Source: Opitutia bacterium
GTDB lineage: Bacteria > Verrucomicrobiota > Verrucomicrobiia > Opitutales > Opitutaceae
Direction of reading: 5' to 3'
Assembly (NCBI GenBank): GCA_003142955.1
Contig: PLOH01000070.1
Location: 32,553 to 80,986, forward strand
DNA length: 48,434 nucleotides
Shown here: in pieces, positions 25,915 to 34,711 of the stretch
Layout of the letters: each line of letters starts with the position of its first letter
Numbering within the stretch: position 1 is the stretch's first letter
Notes under the pieces: model-generated
What the model saw: only the letters and a program-made list of their open reading frames with translations
What the model was told of the DNA's origin: nothing
Database searches by the model: none
Position numbers and translations under genes: made by a program

Positions 25915-26001
25915 TCTGCTCTAAGTGGACGCCGGTTGCGGCAGTCGGTGATCCTCAATATGATTCTCATTTCGTGTGGTTCGTGGCAGAATCTCTTCGC
26001 A

Positions 26002-26036
26002 TGGTTCTGGTTGAGTGACCATCACAGGCAGAACCA
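26002..26036. terminator. Possible terminator hairpin between convergent genes
   Basis: The arms tggttctg (26002-26009) and cagaacca (26029-26036) form a perfect 8-bp stem in the 217-bp spacer where the nuclease gene and the MFS gene converge. No T-run follows on either strand, so intrinsic termination is uncertain. I see no gene in the rest of this spacer. Confidence 0.3.
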
Positions 26037-26131
26037 CGGAAGGACCGTGATCTTGTTGTGCAGGCTGTGTTCTGGAGACGCGGCGCGCCTCCCTGAAGCA
26101 TCCGGGCCTTTGGAGAAAACCCGAATCGCGG

Positions 26132-27373
26132 TCAGGCAGCTCTGGCCGGGACAACGACTCTTAGGACCAGCACGGCCCCGATGATGAAGAGCAAAAGGCT
26201 ATAACCGAAAGCCACCGTGGTGCCAAAGGCGCTCCAGAGTGCGCCCACCACGATGCTGGAAAGGAAATCTCCCAGGCCGTTGACCGTGGCCAGCACTCCG
26301 AACGCCATTCCGTGCTGGGTTTCGTCCACCAACTCGGCGCACAATGAATCCTCCAGCGTTTCTTCAATGGCGACATAGATGCCGCCCAGCACGAAGACGA
26401 GCGCGAGGGTCCAAAGGCCGAGCGGAAGGGTCATCACAGCTAGCGCCATGATCGCCGCGAGTGCATACCCGCCGGCCAGCAATCGCGGCTTGCTCATGCG
26501 ATCGGCGAGCCAGCCGGCGATGAAGGCGAATCCGGCATAGAAAATGTTATGCGCCACATAGAGTCCGATCGCCGCGCTCGCCGCTCCGGCGACTCCCAGA
26601 GTCGGCATGAGTCGCTGGGCGGCCAGCAGGATAAGCAGCGTGTGCGCGAAATCGCCCGCGCCGAAGAACCCGACGGCGACAAGAAACTTCCGGTAGGGCG
26701 CAGGCAGCCGGCGCAGCCCCTCGCGAAACGAGATGCTTGAGACCCGCGTGCGCTGCCGTTCGCGCACGAGAAACGCGACACACGCCACCGCCGCGAGCCC
26801 CGGCACCAGCGTCCAAAAGAACAGCTTCGGGTAGTTGTGCCCCAGGGCGTTGAGCAGGAAAAACGCTGTCGCCGGACCGACGATGGCACCGCACGTATCC
26901 ATCATGCGCTCGAAGCCGAAAGCGCGGCCGTAGGTTGCAGGCGTCACCGCCGCAGCGAGCATCGCTTTGCGCACGGGTGTGCGCACGCCGCGTCCGAGCC
27001 AGGCGCCCGCGCGGGCGAGCAGGACGTGCCAGGCCGCGGTCGCGCAGCCGAAGGAGGCCGTGCCGAGCGCGGTGACCAGGTAGCCGGCGATCATCACGGG
27101 TTTGCGGCGCGTCAGCCGGTCGGTCCAATGACCGGAGGCGAGCTTGGCGAAACTCGACAGCCCGTCCGAAACGCCCTCGATCAGCCCGATCCAGGCCGCC
27201 GCCACGCCCATAGTGGCGAGAAACGCCGGCATCGCCGCCGTGGCGATCTCGTGCGACCAGTCGCTGCACAGCGACGCCAGCCCGATGCCGAGCACGGTGG
27301 AGTTCAGCCAACGGCCGCGCGGAGCGACTTGTGCCGACGATGGTCTGTTGGAGGGGACGGAATCTGGGTTCAT
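26132..27373 (-). CDS. Major facilitator superfamily transporter
   Basis: Inner-membrane transporter of 413 aa with about 12 hydrophobic segments in two halves. The loop 2-3 motif appears as SGHWTDRLTRRKPVM and its repeat in the second half as AGWLADRMSKPRLL. Substrate cannot be told from sequence. It begins 21 bp after the ATPase gene on the same strand and is likely co-transcribed with it. It could be the last gene of the transcript that starts at the fluoride riboswitch near 31040-31101, but a 166-bp gap after the GTPase gene makes that doubtful. Confidence 0.88.
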   Translation of the reverse strand: MNPDSVPSNRPSSAQVAPRGRWLNSTVLGIGLASLCSDWSHEIATAAMPAFLATMGVAAAWIGLIEGVSDGLSSFAKLASGHWTDRLTRRKPVMIAGYLVTALGTASFGCATAAWHVLLARAGAWLGRGVRTPVRKAMLAAAVTPATYGRAFGFERMMDTCGAIVGPATAFFLLNALGHNYPKLFFWTLVPGLAAVACVAFLVRERQRTRVSSISFREGLRRLPAPYRKFLVAVGFFGAGDFAHTLLILLAAQRLMPTLGVAGAASAAIGLYVAHNIFYAGFAFIAGWLADRMSKPRLLAGGYALAAIMALAVMTLPLGLWTLALVFVLGGIYVAIEETLEDSLCAELVDETQHGMAFGVLATVNGLGDFLSSIVVGALWSAFGTTVAFGYSLLLFIIGAVLVLRVVVPARAA

Positions 27374-27394
27374 GCAAATTGGGGTTCCGATAAA

Positions 27395-28090
27395 CTACCC
27401 GGCCGCGAGCTTTTCCTCAACAAGGGTGATACGGGCGTGAAGTGCGAGCAGACGCAGTCCTTCGGCGGTGCGCAGGTCATAGGTCCGGCAGCGCAGTTCG
27501 GCCACGAGGGCTGCGAGCGTGGCGGGATGGCCGGTGGACAGACGGTGCAGGCGCAGGGCGGCGGCCAGTAGTTCGCGCCGGTCGCCAGCAAAATCCACGG
27601 CGGCCAGAAAAGCCTGGGTCTCGGCCAGCGAAAACGGCGGCACGTCGACGCGTTTGAAGAGGAAAAGATAGGGCCACACATGCCCGAGCTCCAGCGGATC
27701 GGTGGAGCGGACGAGCAGCCAGACCGGCTGGCGGAGCATCAGGAAGCGTACGAGATGCGCGACCCTTGACGGCACCCTGGCTACGTTGTCGATCACGATC
27801 GGCCGTTCGATCTGGGGCAGGCGGGCTGCGAGGCGATGAACGCGGGCTGGCATCTTGAGTTCCCCGGGGTCGAGGCCGGCCGCCGGCTCCAGCGACGCCA
27901 GCAGATCGCCAAGGCAGCCGCAACCTGGAGCGAAGAGCACCGGATGCGTACGGATCAGCTCCCCAATCACCAGGCTCTTGCCAACTCCAGATGGACCGAG
28001 CAGCAGAACATGGCGACTCGAACGATAAAGCCCCCCGAGGCGGTGCAACAGCGTCTTGCGGCCGATAAAAGGGACCACCTCGCCTGCCAT
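27395..28090 (-). CDS. P-loop ATPase, AAA/STAND-like
   Basis: A 231-aa protein with Walker A GPSGVGKS near residue 35, a Walker B-like PIVIDNV near 97 and, between them, FIGRKTLLHRL and an arginine-rich helix. The layout recalls the AAA_16/STAND nucleotide-binding domain without attached sensor or effector domains. A motif near the C-terminus (RTAEGLRLLALH) is helical. The ATG at 28090 is preferred over 28111 because the conserved part begins VVPFIGRK. It sits 21 bp upstream of the MFS gene. Function unknown. Confidence 0.75.
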   Translation of the reverse strand: MAGEVVPFIGRKTLLHRLGGLYRSSRHVLLLGPSGVGKSLVIGELIRTHPVLFAPGCGCLGDLLASLEPAAGLDPGELKMPARVHRLAARLPQIERPIVIDNVARVPSRVAHLVRFLMLRQPVWLLVRSTDPLELGHVWPYLFLFKRVDVPPFSLAETQAFLAAVDFAGDRRELLAAALRLHRLSTGHPATLAALVAELRCRTYDLRTAEGLRLLALHARITLVEEKLAAG

Positions 28091-28256
28091 AGTGCTTGGA
28101 TTGCGAATCACGGGTCGTCAGGTCAAGTTTTCAGGCAATGGTTTCTTCGATTGAGCTCCAATTACGTTTTGCGGATCGAAGTGTCCGCGCAGCGGACATT
28201 AGCGAGGCGCTGGCTCCCACCTCGATCAGCCGCCGACCTTCTCGACGCATCAAGAC

Positions 28257-30272
28257 TCAAGTTTGGTCTGAGGCGGCGCCTCGCTGAAGGATCTCCAGAT
28301 CGCGGCGTATGGCCTCTGTCGCCGCTTCCGACGGTGGCGGTGCGGCGGAGCGCATTTCGGCAAAGCCGGCCTGAGCGTTGAATTGGGCGGTCAATTCGTC
28401 GAGATAACGCTCGCTCCAACGGATAAGCGTCCGGCCATAGGCCCTCAGGGCTTCATCGAGCGCAGCGCCAAGTTGAGCCTGCAGGTGATGTCGGAGCGCG
28501 GCGCGGCGGATGCCTGCGACCGGCCAGCGGCGCCAGGCGTTGGAGAGGCGGCCGGCCGCAAGGACCGGCGCTGGGTCAAACAGCGGGCGAGCGAATGGTG
28601 TGGGGAGCGCGGCGCCGTCCCTGCTCTCGCCCGTGGCACCCGCGAGCGCCTGCGCTGAAGTATCGCGAGCGGCGCGCAACCGGGAGTCGAACTCGGCGCC
28701 CATCCGGGCGGCGGCGCGGCCGAGTTCCCGGGCAACCGCTGCAGCAAACTCGCCGTCGGCGGGCGGGTCCACAGAAGCGCCGGCGAGTGCGGTGGCGATG
28801 ACAGCGAGCACGACGTCGCCGGTAGGAGTGGATTCGTAGGCGAGATCGTACAGCCCGCGCCGGGCGTTTTCGAGCATGGCGCGGGCGGCGTTCAACGCTC
28901 CGGGATCGACGGATACGGACGGACCTGGCGCCGCCGGGGTAAAGCCGGCACGGCTGGCGAGCGCCGCCGTCGCGGCCTCCTTCAACGCGCCGATCTTGCG
29001 CCGAAGCGCCGCGACGGCGAGTTCGCGATGCCGGGCCTGGCGCGGCGTCAATTCAGCTGCAAACCATTGTTCGGTCATGGTTGCATGGCCTGGAACCACG
29101 CTCACCGGCGCGATCGAAAGCTCACGGCCGAGAGCGGCGGCCAACTGGCGTCGCGCGTAGTCCATCATCTTCTCCCGATCGGCCGGTGCGAGAAGATCGG
29201 ACTTGCTGAGGACGAGCAGCACCTCGGCGCCGTTTTCCAAGAGGGCGCGGGCGACGTCGATGTCTTCCTCACTGGGGGAGGCGGCAGCGTCAATCAAGAT
29301 GACGCCCAGGTCGCAGCGGGGCAGAAATGCGAGCGTCTGGGCCGCGCCGGACGTGGCGAGCGAGCCGAGACCGGGAGTGTCCACAAAACATATGTCGCCG
29401 GCGAGCCGGGCGGCCGGCAGCTCAAGCAAGATGTCGGTGACCTGGCGGGCATTGTCGGGATTGTGCTCCTCCGAGGCAAAATCCCCCAGCTCAGCCGTCA
29501 GAATGGTGCGGGGCTTTTCGGTCGCAAAGAAGATCGTGGCCGTGGCGGCGGCGCCGTAGACGATACGGATGGGGACCGCGGTGATAGGAGTGACCCCGGC
29601 AGGGAGCACGTCGGTCGTGAGCAGATGGTTGAGTAGCGACGATTTTCCCGAGCTCACCCGCCCGATAAAGGCGACAGTCCACCAGTTCTTTTCCAGACGA
29701 TCGAGCAGTCGCGCGAGCACGCCGCGCAGTTCGACAAGGCCGTGCGCGGTGACGATGCGCTCAAGCTCACGCAGTAGGCGCACCTCGTCATGCGTCTGGT
29801 CGAGACGGGCGAGCCGCGCGGTCAGGTCGCCGCCGAGGCCGGACTCGAGGTACGCCTGCAGTTCATTGAGAATGGTGCGAATCTGGGCCTGCAGCGCGGC
29901 AACCCCGTCCGCGGTCGTGTCGTCGACCTCACCATAACCACGAAGATGATCCCGGCCCATGTCCTCCAGGGCGATGTCCATGGAAATTAGGGTGCAGCGG
30001 AGGTTCCAGAGACCGCCGACGGCGGGCGGAGGCACCGGGATGGCACAGCTGTCGAGAGCGGAACGAATCGCGCGTCGTAGCCGGGCGGCCTGGTCGGCGA
30101 TGACCTTGCGCTGGACGGGGGTGGCGTCAGGCAGGGTGGACGCGAAGATGGCGTCCTCATTGGCCGGCGACATTCCGACCAACGCTTCGCCGAGCAGGCG
30201 GTCGATGTACTTGAAGCCCGCCTGCAGGGACCGCCGCTGAAAATCGTTCAGCTGGAGTGGCGATGCGGTCAT
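28257..30272 (-). CDS. Dynamin-like large GTPase
   Basis: Bacterial dynamin-family GTPase of 671 aa. Residues 1-190 are helical. The G domain follows: G1 GRVSSGKSS (about 205), G2 Thr in GVTPITAVP, G3 DTPGLGS (about 296) and G4 LSKSD (about 354). The C-terminal 270 residues are Ala/Arg-rich helices with a hydrophobic VVLAVIATALAGA that may dip into membrane. Members of this superfamily remodel or protect membranes. The ATG at 30272 is 10 bp after the phosphoesterase stop, so the pair form an operon behind the fluoride riboswitch at 31040-31101. No partner dynamin gene is adjacent. Confidence 0.85.
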   Translation of the reverse strand: MTASPLQLNDFQRRSLQAGFKYIDRLLGEALVGMSPANEDAIFASTLPDATPVQRKVIADQAARLRRAIRSALDSCAIPVPPPAVGGLWNLRCTLISMDIALEDMGRDHLRGYGEVDDTTADGVAALQAQIRTILNELQAYLESGLGGDLTARLARLDQTHDEVRLLRELERIVTAHGLVELRGVLARLLDRLEKNWWTVAFIGRVSSGKSSLLNHLLTTDVLPAGVTPITAVPIRIVYGAAATATIFFATEKPRTILTAELGDFASEEHNPDNARQVTDILLELPAARLAGDICFVDTPGLGSLATSGAAQTLAFLPRCDLGVILIDAAASPSEEDIDVARALLENGAEVLLVLSKSDLLAPADREKMMDYARRQLAAALGRELSIAPVSVVPGHATMTEQWFAAELTPRQARHRELAVAALRRKIGALKEAATAALASRAGFTPAAPGPSVSVDPGALNAARAMLENARRGLYDLAYESTPTGDVVLAVIATALAGASVDPPADGEFAAAVARELGRAAARMGAEFDSRLRAARDTSAQALAGATGESRDGAALPTPFARPLFDPAPVLAAGRLSNAWRRWPVAGIRRAALRHHLQAQLGAALDEALRAYGRTLIRWSERYLDELTAQFNAQAGFAEMRSAAPPPSEAATEAIRRDLEILQRGAASDQT

Positions 30273-30282
30273 GGTGGGTCGG

Positions 30283-31011
30283 TCAGGACGCATTGGCGGG
30301 CAGCGTGTCGCCAGTCCGAAGAATGTTTGTGAGCGCACTCACGGTGGCCGGCGGGGCACAATCGGCCAGATCCCTGGCGACGGCTTCGACATCATACGCG
30401 GCCCGCTTCAGGATGATGGTGCCATCCTGCAACAATGCATAGGCGGCGCGCGGGTCGCCGCGCTTGGGCTGGCCGACGCTTCCAGGGCTGACGATCATGG
30501 TGCTGCCAAAAAGGCGGACAAATGGGTGGTGCGTGTGACCGACCAGGAGGAAGTCTGGCCGCCCGGCCATTTTAATTTCCGCCTCCCATCGCTCGCGAGG
30601 CGCCTGTTTCTCAAGGTAACCGTAAAGTGGTTCCGAGGGAATCGCGTGACAGAGGAAACAGCGCGCGTTCCCAAGGACGCTGGTCTGGGTGGTGGGCAAG
30701 CCGGCGAGATAGCCTTTCGCTGCCGCGTCGAGCCGTCCGGCGGTGTAGCGCTGCATGGCCCCAGCCAACGGGCGATACGGCGCGGAGCAGCGCGGATCTT
30801 CGTCGCAGCCAATGGCGCGATCGTGATTACCCTGCACGATCCACTCAGGCGGGACGTTGGCCCGTGCCCACTGCACACACTCGACCGGATGGGGACCATA
30901 GTTGACGAGATCGCCGAGCACGATCAGACCGTCGACTTGCGGTTCGGCGGCAAGCACGGCCTGCAAGGCGGGCCAGTTGGCGTGGATATCCGAGAGGATG
31001 AGGATTTTCAT
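30283..31011 (-). CDS. Calcineurin-like metallophosphoesterase
   Basis: A 242-aa phosphoesterase with all the dimetal motifs: SDIHAN (residues 7-12), GDLVNYGP (about 33), GNHDR (about 61) and VGHTHHPF (about 160). It belongs with the YfcE/MJ0936-like small phosphodiesterases; the substrate is not evident. Its start codon is about 30 nt downstream of a fluoride riboswitch, and a leader hairpin (31018-31045) overlaps the aptamer 3' end. Dimetal phosphatases bind fluoride at the metal site, so raising enzyme level under fluoride is a sensible but unproven rationale. First gene of an operon with the dynamin-like GTPase. Confidence 0.9.
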   Translation of the reverse strand: MKILILSDIHANWPALQAVLAAEPQVDGLIVLGDLVNYGPHPVECVQWARANVPPEWIVQGNHDRAIGCDEDPRCSAPYRPLAGAMQRYTAGRLDAAAKGYLAGLPTTQTSVLGNARCFLCHAIPSEPLYGYLEKQAPRERWEAEIKMAGRPDFLLVGHTHHPFVRLFGSTMIVSPGSVGQPKRGDPRAAYALLQDGTIILKRAAYDVEAVARDLADCAPPATVSALTNILRTGDTLPANAS

Positions 31012-31017
31012 GGCTCA

Positions 31018-31045
31018 CTACCGCTGACGATACGATCGACGGTAG
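31018..31045 (-). promoter_or_regulatory. Expression-platform hairpin in the phosphoesterase leader
   Basis: On the minus strand CTACCG (31045-31040) pairs with CGGTAG (31023-31018), just upstream of the ATG at 31011. The 5' arm reuses the UAC that ends the fluoride aptamer, so aptamer folding and this hairpin should compete. There is no T-run, which suggests control of translation or an anti-terminator role. Confidence 0.6.
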
Positions 31046-31101
31046 GAGTCATCAGCCCGAAGGCGCTTTCCCGCTTGCGCGGAAGGCAAACTCCATTGCC
31101 C
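31040..31101 (-). ncRNA. Fluoride riboswitch (crcB motif)
   Basis: Read on the minus strand, GGCA-AUG-GAGU-UUGCC (31100-31085) supplies the pseudoknot arms GGCA/UGCC and the 5' side of P1. After a linker that itself forms a CCGC-GCAA-GCGG hairpin comes a GCC-UUCG-GGC hairpin, then CUGAUG-ACUCC-UAC, whose ACUC(C) pairs with GAGU. Order and invariant bases match the published Thermotoga petrophila and Pseudomonas syringae aptamers. It directly precedes the phosphoesterase-GTPase operon and lies downstream of eno in the fluoride-resistance gene cluster. Confidence 0.87.
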
Positions 31102-31107
31102 GCGCCC

Positions 31108-31135
31108 ACACTACGCGCGCGTGTAACGGTGTAAA
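31108..31135 (-). promoter_or_regulatory. Candidate promoter for the riboswitch transcript
   Basis: On the minus strand TTTACA (31135-31130) is followed after 16 bp by TAGTGT (31113-31108). Initiation about 7 bases later would begin at the first G of the fluoride aptamer, which supports the call despite the weak -10. Confidence 0.45.
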
Positions 31136-31185
31136 GTGGGTTCGGGCGAATCTGCCGCGCGCAGCCAGTGGTTGGTCTATTCCAC

Positions 31186-31216
31186 AAACCCAAGCTTGCC
31201 CTGCGAACAGCTTGGG
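31186..31216 (-). terminator. Probable terminator downstream of eno
   Basis: On the minus strand CCCAAGCT (31216-31209) and AGCTTGGG (31196-31189) form a perfect 8-bp stem with a 12-nt loop, followed by only three T residues. It lies 65-95 nt after the eno stop and before the riboswitch promoter, where a transcript end is expected. Confidence 0.5.
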
Positions 31217-31280
31217 ATTTTGGGCGTCGTCGAAACAGTGGCCACGCTGCGATCAACAAACGCTGTGCTATGGCCTGTGC

Positions 31281-32585
31281 TCATACCCAAGCCGCCTTGA
31301 ACATCGCCCCACCGTAACGCGCCTTCCTGCCCAACTCCTTTTCGATGGCGAGCAGGCGGTTGTATTTGGCAATGCGTTCGGAGCGGCAAAGCGAGCCGGT
31401 CTTGATCTGGCCCGCGCCGGTTCCGACGGCAAAGTCGGCGATGAAGGCGTCCTCCGTCTCGCCGGAGCGGTGCGAGATGACCGCGCCGTAGCCGGCCTTC
31501 TGCGCCATGGCGACGGTCTCGAGCGTTTCACTGACCGTGCCAATCTGGTTCAGCTTGATCAGAATCGCGTTGGCGATGCCGTCGCGAATTCCCTCGGCGA
31601 AGATCTTCGGGTTGGTCACGAAATTGTCGTCGCCGACGAGCTGCAGCTTCTTGCCCAGCGTCTTGGTGATGGCCAGCCAGCCCTCGCGGTCTTCCTCGCC
31701 CATGCCGTCCTCGATTGAGACGATGGGATAGTTCTTCACCCATTGTCCGTAGAGATCGACCATTTCCGCCGGCGTTTTGCGCGAGCCATCGGACTTCTTG
31801 AACACATAGGCGCCATCTTCGTAGAATTCGCTGGAAGCCGGGTCGATTGCGATGGCGATGTCGCGGCCCGGCTTGAAGCCAGCCTCCTTGATGGCCTCGA
31901 CGATCACCGCCACCGCTTCGTCGTTGGTCTTGAGGCTTGGGGCGAAGCCGCCCTCGTCGCCGACCGCCGTGACGAGCCCGCGTTTTTGCAGGAGCTTCTT
32001 GAGGATGTGGAAGGTCTCAGCGCCGTACCGCAAGGCCTCGGCAAACGTGGGAGCGCCGATGGGGAAGAGCATGAACTCCTGGAAGTCCACATTGTTGGTG
32101 GCGTGCGCGCCGCCGTTGAGCACGTTCATCATCGGCGCGGGCAGAACGTACGGGGCGCGCGCCTTGCCGCCATGCAGCTGGCGGAGGTACGTGTAGAGCG
32201 GGAGGCCGGCGTCGAGCGCGGCGGCGCGGCAGATGGCCATCGAGACGCCGAGGATGGCGTTGGCCCCGAGCTTTGACTTGGTGTCAGTCCCATCGAGCGA
32301 TCGCATCAAGTCGTCGATCTGATGCTGGGCGGAGGGCGATTTTCCCTTAAGCTTCGGCGCGATGATTCTGTTCACATTGGCCACGGCCTTGAGGACACCT
32401 TTACCGCCGTATCGCTTGGCGTCGCCATCGCGCAGTTCGACGGCCTCGCGGATCCCCGTCGAGGCCCCGGAGGGCACGCAGGCCGTGGCGGCGATGCCGT
32501 TGTTGAGCGCGACGGTGACCATGACGGTCGGATTGCCGCGCGAATCGAGGATTTCTTGGGCGGAGACGCCTTGGATTTTGCTCAT
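31281..32585 (-). CDS. eno: Enolase
   Basis: Glycolytic enzyme converting 2-phosphoglycerate to phosphoenolpyruvate with Mg2+, and a classical fluoride-inhibited enzyme. At 434 aa it carries the conserved substrate loop [16 protein letters not shown], the metal ligands in the IDPAS and [10 protein letters not shown] segments, the signature [13 protein letters not shown] and the [10 protein letters not shown] loop. It is last in a minus-strand run after crcB, DUF190, antiporter and uspA; eno is a known member of fluoride-riboswitch regulons. A further riboswitch lies about 180 bp past its stop. Confidence 0.98.
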   Translation of the reverse strand: MSKIQGVSAQEILDSRGNPTVMVTVALNNGIAATACVPSGASTGIREAVELRDGDAKRYGGKGVLKAVANVNRIIAPKLKGKSPSAQHQIDDLMRSLDGTDTKSKLGANAILGVSMAICRAAALDAGLPLYTYLRQLHGGKARAPYVLPAPMMNVLNGGAHATNNVDFQEFMLFPIGAPTFAEALRYGAETFHILKKLLQKRGLVTAVGDEGGFAPSLKTNDEAVAVIVEAIKEAGFKPGRDIAIAIDPASSEFYEDGAYVFKKSDGSRKTPAEMVDLYGQWVKNYPIVSIEDGMGEEDREGWLAITKTLGKKLQLVGDDNFVTNPKIFAEGIRDGIANAILIKLNQIGTVSETLETVAMAQKAGYGAVISHRSGETEDAFIADFAVGTGAGQIKTGSLCRSERIAKYNRLLAIEKELGRKARYGGAMFKAAWV

Positions 32586-32611
32586 ACAGAATGTCGGGGG
32601 TTTGCAGTCTG

Positions 32612-33061
32612 TCAGGACTGCTTAGGAGAGAAAACTTCCGTCTTTACGACCAACACGCTGCATTGCGCGTGGTCCGTGATCCGGTCGGCCGTGTCGCCGA
32701 GCAAGCGACCCCAGAGTTCCGAATGGTCGCTGTGGCCGACGACGATGAGGCCATAGCCGCCCTCCTTCGCCACTTGGAGGATATTCTTGGCGGGGTGGCC
32801 TTGCCGGGTCTCGCAGGCGATCGACAGGCCGTGTTGGGTGGCGACCGCGGCGATTTCTTGCTGCCGTTCCTTGAAATACTCGGCCGCCGCCTCGGCTTCA
32901 CCTTCAGATTCGCCGGGCAGGTCCGAGTGGCGCGGCAGCGGTTCGCGCACCCATAACGCCGTCACCTGTGACCCGAATTTGCCGGCCAGCGCCGCGGCGC
33001 CCGCGAGGGCCGCCTTGCCGCCCTTGGAACCATCATAACCGACGAGGATCTTCTTGAACAT
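32612..33061 (-). CDS. Universal stress protein (UspA family)
   Basis: A 149-aa Usp-fold protein. It opens with [13 protein letters not shown] and ends with the ATP-binding pattern [17 protein letters not shown]...VLVV, where the usual G-x2-G is only partly kept. The ATG at 33061 gives the normal length; an upstream in-frame start at 33124 would overlap the antiporter gene. It lies 7 bp after the antiporter and 26 bp before eno. Universal stress proteins are recurrent neighbours of fluoride-responsive genes. Confidence 0.9.
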   Translation of the reverse strand: MFKKILVGYDGSKGGKAALAGAAALAGKFGSQVTALWVREPLPRHSDLPGESEGEAEAAAEYFKERQQEIAAVATQHGLSIACETRQGHPAKNILQVAKEGGYGLIVVGHSDHSELWGRLLGDTADRITDHAQCSVLVVKTEVFSPKQS

Positions 33062-33068
33062 GGTTGCC

Positions 33069-34292
33069 TCACTTTCCGCTGGGCGCCGGTTGGCGCGGGG
33101 TTGGGCCGTTGATTTTCGCGGCATAGATCTGCCCCCACTCGATCATCGTTTCGAGTGTTGGCTGGAAGAATCGTTGAGCGATGAGCGTCGGCACAAACGC
33201 ACTCAGGATGACCACTGTGACGAGAATGGTATATTGCTTCTCGTCAATGATCTTGTTTTGCAGACCGAACAGCGCCGAGATGGTGCCGAATGTCAGGCCG
33301 GTGGACATGAGCAGCGTGGTGTAATTCGCCTCCCGCGTGCGCATGTAAAACAGCTTCGTCAGCGGCCACACGCCGGCGAACTTCGTCGCGAGTTTCACCA
33401 GCAACAAAGCGACGATGACGCCGAGCGCAGCCCACAACGCCGGTAGGGAGACGTAGAGCCCCGCCTTGATGAAATAGAACGGCGTGAAAATTGTGAACGC
33501 GATCGTGCGCATCCGGTGCACGAGCGTCTTGTCGCGCAGGAACACGCCGGCGACCACCAAGCCCACGAGATAGGCGGGCAGCACCGCCTCGCTTTTGGCG
33601 GCGGAGGCGAGCCCGCCGAGGAAGAACAGAATCAGGAAGATGAATTTCACCTCGGGTTCGCTGACCCGCGTCGCCCCGAGCCGGACGATGATGAATTTCG
33701 TCCACGTCGGCATGAACCAGAGCACGACGCACATCACGACCACGAACACCAGCAGCCAGATGTTGAAATCGGCGAAGAGCGTGCCCAGCGCAAGCACGGT
33801 GCCGAAATCGGTGATGAAGCAGGCGGCGAGGATCGTTTTCCCCATCGGCGTCTCGCTCAGCTTGCCCTCGATCATCACGGCGTAAACCACGGCGACCGAG
33901 GTGGTGGACAAGGCGATCCCGGCAATTTGCGCCTGGTGCAGCGGCCAGCCGAGGACATACTGCGCAAACAGCCAGACTGCGCCGAACGGGAGCAGGAACG
34001 AGAGCACGCCGATTGACAGGCTGGCGCGCAGGTTGGCCCGTAACGATGCTGGGTCGATTTCCGCCCCGGCCAAAAACGTGAGCACGCCGCTGCCGAGCAT
34101 GGCCAGAAAATTGGTCCACTCGGTCGTTTTCAAAATGTGATGGCCGCCGGCGAAGGCGATGTTGCCGACGACGACCCCGACGACGATTTCGACGAGCGCG
34201 ACAGAAATGCCGGCGCGGATGGAAATCAGACTTGCGACGAAGGCGAGGCCCATCCAGATCGCCGCCACGTACCAGATGTTGTCGAGAATCAT
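33069..34292 (-). CDS. Cation/proton antiporter, CPA2-like
   Basis: Inner-membrane protein of 407 aa with about 12 hydrophobic spans, resembling the Na+(K+)/H+ exchanger domain of KefB/NapA-type carriers. The ion-site region LSTTSVAVVYAVM and acidic TM residues in FITDFGTV are recognisable. No C-terminal TrkA-N domain is present. The ATG at 34292 follows DUF190 by 46 bp. Antiporters of this kind accompany fluoride riboswitches in other bacteria and may restore pH or ion balance when HF enters the cell. Confidence 0.88.
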   Translation of the reverse strand: MILDNIWYVAAIWMGLAFVASLISIRAGISVALVEIVVGVVVGNIAFAGGHHILKTTEWTNFLAMLGSGVLTFLAGAEIDPASLRANLRASLSIGVLSFLLPFGAVWLFAQYVLGWPLHQAQIAGIALSTTSVAVVYAVMIEGKLSETPMGKTILAACFITDFGTVLALGTLFADFNIWLLVFVVVMCVVLWFMPTWTKFIIVRLGATRVSEPEVKFIFLILFFLGGLASAAKSEAVLPAYLVGLVVAGVFLRDKTLVHRMRTIAFTIFTPFYFIKAGLYVSLPALWAALGVIVALLLVKLATKFAGVWPLTKLFYMRTREANYTTLLMSTGLTFGTISALFGLQNKIIDEKQYTILVTVVILSAFVPTLIAQRFFQPTLETMIEWGQIYAAKINGPTPRQPAPSGK

Positions 34293-34338
34293 GAGGCGGG
34301 CACTGGATGGTCGGTGGATGGCGAAGCACCGGGGCGGT

Positions 34339-34710
34339 TCAAGGGGTTGAACTGGGGGGCGGTGGCGGTGCGGCCTGGACCGCGCCACGGTAGCTGATCG
34401 CGCTGACTTTCTCGAGCGTGATCAAACCGCCGGTGATCATTGGGTCGATGACAGGCAGGAAGGCGTTGATGTTTTCCTCGCTGTCGACGATTTCGATCAC
34501 CAGCGGCATGTCGCTGGAGAGGCGCAGGATCTTGCTCGTGTGCATGCGGCTGGATTTGCCGAAGCCCATCGCGCTGCGCAGCACGGTGGCGCCGGCGAGG
34601 TGCTTTTCGCGCGCCTTGAGCACGATGGCTTCGTAGAGCGGCAGGTGTCCGTGGCGGTCGGATTCGCCGATGAAGATGCGCAGGAGAACGGATTCGTGGG
34701 GTAGATCCAT
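34339..34710 (-). CDS. DUF190 family protein
   Basis: A 123-aa PII-like small protein of the DUF190 family (LLRIFIGESDRHG, then YEAIVLKARE and GATVLRSAMGFG). Such proteins are commonly encoded beside crcB, as here: it begins one base after the crcB stop. A proline-rich tail (APPPPPPSSTP) extends beyond the fold. Presumed regulator or accessory of the fluoride channel; the mechanism is unknown. Confidence 0.9.
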   Translation of the reverse strand: MDLPHESVLLRIFIGESDRHGHLPLYEAIVLKAREKHLAGATVLRSAMGFGKSSRMHTSKILRLSSDMPLVIEIVDSEENINAFLPVIDPMITGGLITLEKVSAISYRGAVQAAPPPPPSSTP

Positions 34711-34711
34711 G

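Noticed and set aside
31048..31060. CTGATGA as a hammerhead ribozyme core (also at 35143-35150)
   Set aside because: No GAAA segment or cleavage stem follows; the surrounding pairing fits the fluoride aptamer instead.
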